Shown: positions 62,705 through 64,000 of the stretch, piece after piece | How the letters are laid out: each line of letters begins with the position of its first letter | How positions within the stretch are numbered: the first letter of the stretch is position 1 | Assembly: GCF_002261215.1 (NCBI RefSeq) | Contig: NZ_NEVS01000004.1 | Span: 1,922,001-1,986,000 of the forward strand | Length of the DNA: 64,000 nt | Source: Bordetella genomosp. 11 | GTDB lineage: Bacteria; Pseudomonadota; Gammaproteobacteria; Burkholderiales; Burkholderiaceae_B | Reading direction: 5' to 3' | Notes under the pieces: generated by a model | What the model was told of the DNA's origin: nothing | What the model saw: only the letters and a program-made list of their open reading frames with translations | Databases searched by the model: none | Program-made: the position numbers and the translations under genes

Positions 62705-63541
62705 TCAGGCCTTGCCGAACTCTTCGGCCAGTTCCCGCGAGCGCTGCGCAGCGGCCTGCATCGCGCGGGAGACCAAGCCCATGAAATCGCCTTCCTCGAA
62801 CACGCCCAGGGCGGCGGCGGTGGTACCGCCCCTGGAGGTCACGCGCTCGCGCAGGACGGCCGGCGGGTCTTCGGATTCTTGCGCCAGGCGCACGGCGCCG
62901 GACAACGTGCCCAAGGCCAGCTCGCGCGCCTGCGCGGCATCCAGGCCGACGCTCTGCCCGCCCTCGATCAGTGCCTCGATGAAGCGGAAGACATAGGCGG
63001 GCCCGCTACCGGACAAGGCGGTGACGGCGTCGATGGCCGCATCGTCCTTCACCCATACCACCTTGCCCACCGACCGCAGCATGGATTCGGCCAGTTGGCG
63101 TTCTTCGGCGGTAACGCCGGACAGCGCCAGGATGCCCGTCATGCCCTCGCCGACCAGGGCCGGCGTATTGGGCATGCATCGCACCAGCTTGGGCCAGGGC
63201 GCGCCGCCCTCGCCCAGCCAGCCCGCCAGCACATCGCCGCGGATACCGGCCGCCACGCTGATCACCAGGGTGCCCTCGCGCAGCCAGGGGCGCGAGGCGG
63301 CCACGGCGTCGCGCATGAATTGCGGTTTGACGGCATAGAACCAGACATTGCACCGTGCCAGCCGTTCGTCCGGCGCCGTGGCCGCCGTGGCGCCGCGTTC
63401 GATCCAGGCCGTATGGGCGGCGGTATTGATGTCGATGGCGTGGAAGTTTTCCGGGGGGCAAATCTTGCCGGCCATGCCGGCGCCCAGGGCGGAAGCCATA
63501 TTTCCGCCGCCGATGAATGCGATATGCAGGTTTTTATCCAT
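62705..63541 (-). CDS. proC: Pyrroline-5-carboxylate reductase
   Basis: A 278-residue enzyme for the last step of proline synthesis. NAD(P)-binding IAFIGGGNMASALGAG near the start, VWFYAVKPQFM, VISVAAGI, MPNTPALVGEGMTG, and the C-terminal signature ALSGSGPAYVFRFIEALIEGG followed by VTSRGGTTAAALGVFEEGDF. ATG 63541 (MDKNLHIAF) is at the family position; the frame extends 31 codons upstream without similarity. Complete and divergent from ugpB. Confidence 0.96.
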   Translation of the reverse strand: MDKNLHIAFIGGGNMASALGAGMAGKICPPENFHAIDINTAAHTAWIERGATAATAPDERLARCNVWFYAVKPQFMRDAVAASRPWLREGTLVISVAAGIRGDVLAGWLGEGGAPWPKLVRCMPNTPALVGEGMTGILALSGVTAEERQLAESMLRSVGKVVWVKDDAAIDAVTALSGSGPAYVFRFIEALIEGGQSVGLDAAQARELALGTLSGAVRLAQESEDPPAVLRERVTSRGGTTAAALGVFEEGDFMGLVSRAMQAAAQRSRELAEEFGKA

Positions 63542-63685
63542 GGAGCAGGATTGTAAACACCGCCCGCCTGCCTTGGGCATCCTCGGGCTGGGAGGCGGAG
63601 TGCAGCCAGGGCGCGTCACGTTCCATTGAATCACCCCGCTCGGCGTAGGAGAAGTCCTATTTGACAGTGAGGGAGCACGGTGTAA

Positions 63686-63703
63686 CAGTCACGAATTCGT
63701 CAC
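63686..63703 (+). promoter_or_regulatory. Candidate Pho box upstream of ugpB
   Basis: CAGTCAC-GAAT-TCGTCAC forms two 7-bp direct repeats with a 4-bp spacer, the PhoB box arrangement (consensus CTGTCAT with GTCA core). About ten bases downstream lies a TATGGT/CATATG stretch at the -10 distance expected of a PhoB-dependent promoter. ugpB is a Pho-regulon gene in E. coli, so context supports it. Confidence 0.55.
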
Positions 63704-63778
63704 AAACAATTCATATGGTGTCGGGCTGTCTGCCCCCTACCCGGGGCAAGAGCCATCGCTACCCACGGAGGAATATCC

Positions 63779-64000
63779 ATGCGATCCCATCGCCTCGCGC
63801 TCGTCGCGGCGTCTCTGCTTACCGCTTTCGCCGCCACATCGGCGCATGCGGCCACCGACATTCAGTTCTGGCACTCCATGGAAGGCGCGCTCGGCGACCG
63901 CGTCAACGAAATCGTCAACGACTTCAACAAGAAGAACCCCGATTACCAGGTCAAGGCCGTCTACAAGGGCAACTACGGCGAATCGATGAACGCCGGCATC
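63779..64000 (+). CDS. ugpB: sn-Glycerol-3-phosphate ABC transporter binding protein, N-terminal part
   Basis: The first 74 residues before the window ends. A signal peptide (HRLALVAASLLTAFAATSAHA) precedes the mature start TDIQFWHSMEGALGDRVNEIV. The pieces WHSMEGALG, DFNKKNPDYQV and VYKGNYGESMNAGI match the UgpB family closely, where FWHSMEG and YKGNY contribute to the phosphate and glycerol binding site. GGAGG lies 6 nt before the ATG. It would deliver glycerol-3-phosphate or glycerophosphodiesters to UgpAEC. Confidence 0.93.
   Translation, partial: MRSHRLALVAASLLTAFAATSAHAATDIQFWHSMEGALGDRVNEIVNDFNKKNPDYQVKAVYKGNYGESMNAGI

Overview
This window is a high-GC betaproteobacterial chromosome segment. 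The gene content and order (rph, rdgB, hemW, glnA-ntrB-ntrC, yicC, gmk-rpoZ-spoT, mltG-tmk-holB-tatD, ygfZ, proC, ugpB) point to the Alcaligenaceae, most likely Bordetella or a close relative such as Achromobacter. The assignment rests on recognisable families and synteny; no database search was run.

Left part (1-14.9 kb), mostly core: the tail of an ABC-transporter ATPase, two pirins divergent from a LysR regulator, then (all leftward) hemW -> glnA -> ntrB -> ntrC, with a sigma-54 promoter and NtrC-type sites in front of glnA. rdgB lies upstream of hemW. An EAL-CBS-GGDEF c-di-GMP protein and a chemoreceptor sit convergently between rdgB and rph. yicC follows, divergent from rph.

Central part (14.9-43.7 kb), accessory. 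yicC and gmk, often adjacent in betaproteobacteria, are about 29 kb apart here. The gap opens with three very large exported proteins built from bacterial Ig-like repeats. Two of them (2004 and 2013 aa) begin with a trypsin-like serine protease domain. Their protease domains have diverged, but about 3.7 kb at their 3' ends is almost identical, which suggests gene conversion or a recent partial duplication. A VapBC-type toxin-antitoxin pair lies exactly between these two direct repeats. Next come an operon of membrane-anchored S1C protease, MoxR ATPase, DUF58 and VWA proteins with a divergent second VWA protein; a bestrophin-like channel; a His-rich exported protein with a ZnuD-like TonB receptor behind a candidate metal-regulator operator; an NlpC/P60 hydrolase; and a short-chain dehydrogenase.

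Right part (43.7-64 kb): gmk-rpoZ-spoT, then a small accessory patch holding two convergent paralogues of unknown function (motifs SSHG, LHFYGPD, DVVTI, IHCFFCRS), flanked by an imperfect tandem repeat and a C10 homopolymer. After this come a glutamine-type ABC transporter, a fused 5-oxoprolinase/hydantoinase and a MarR-type regulator with a near-ideal palindromic operator. A periplasmic ankyrin protein and the core cluster mltG-tmk-holB-tatD follow, then ygfZ, proC and the start of ugpB with a candidate Pho box.

The best candidates for undescribed biology are the twin protease/Ig-repeat proteins with their embedded toxin-antitoxin pair, and the SSHG...HCFFC paralogue pair beside a possible phase-variable tract. 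No tRNA, rRNA, CRISPR array, insertion sequence or prophage gene was recognised.
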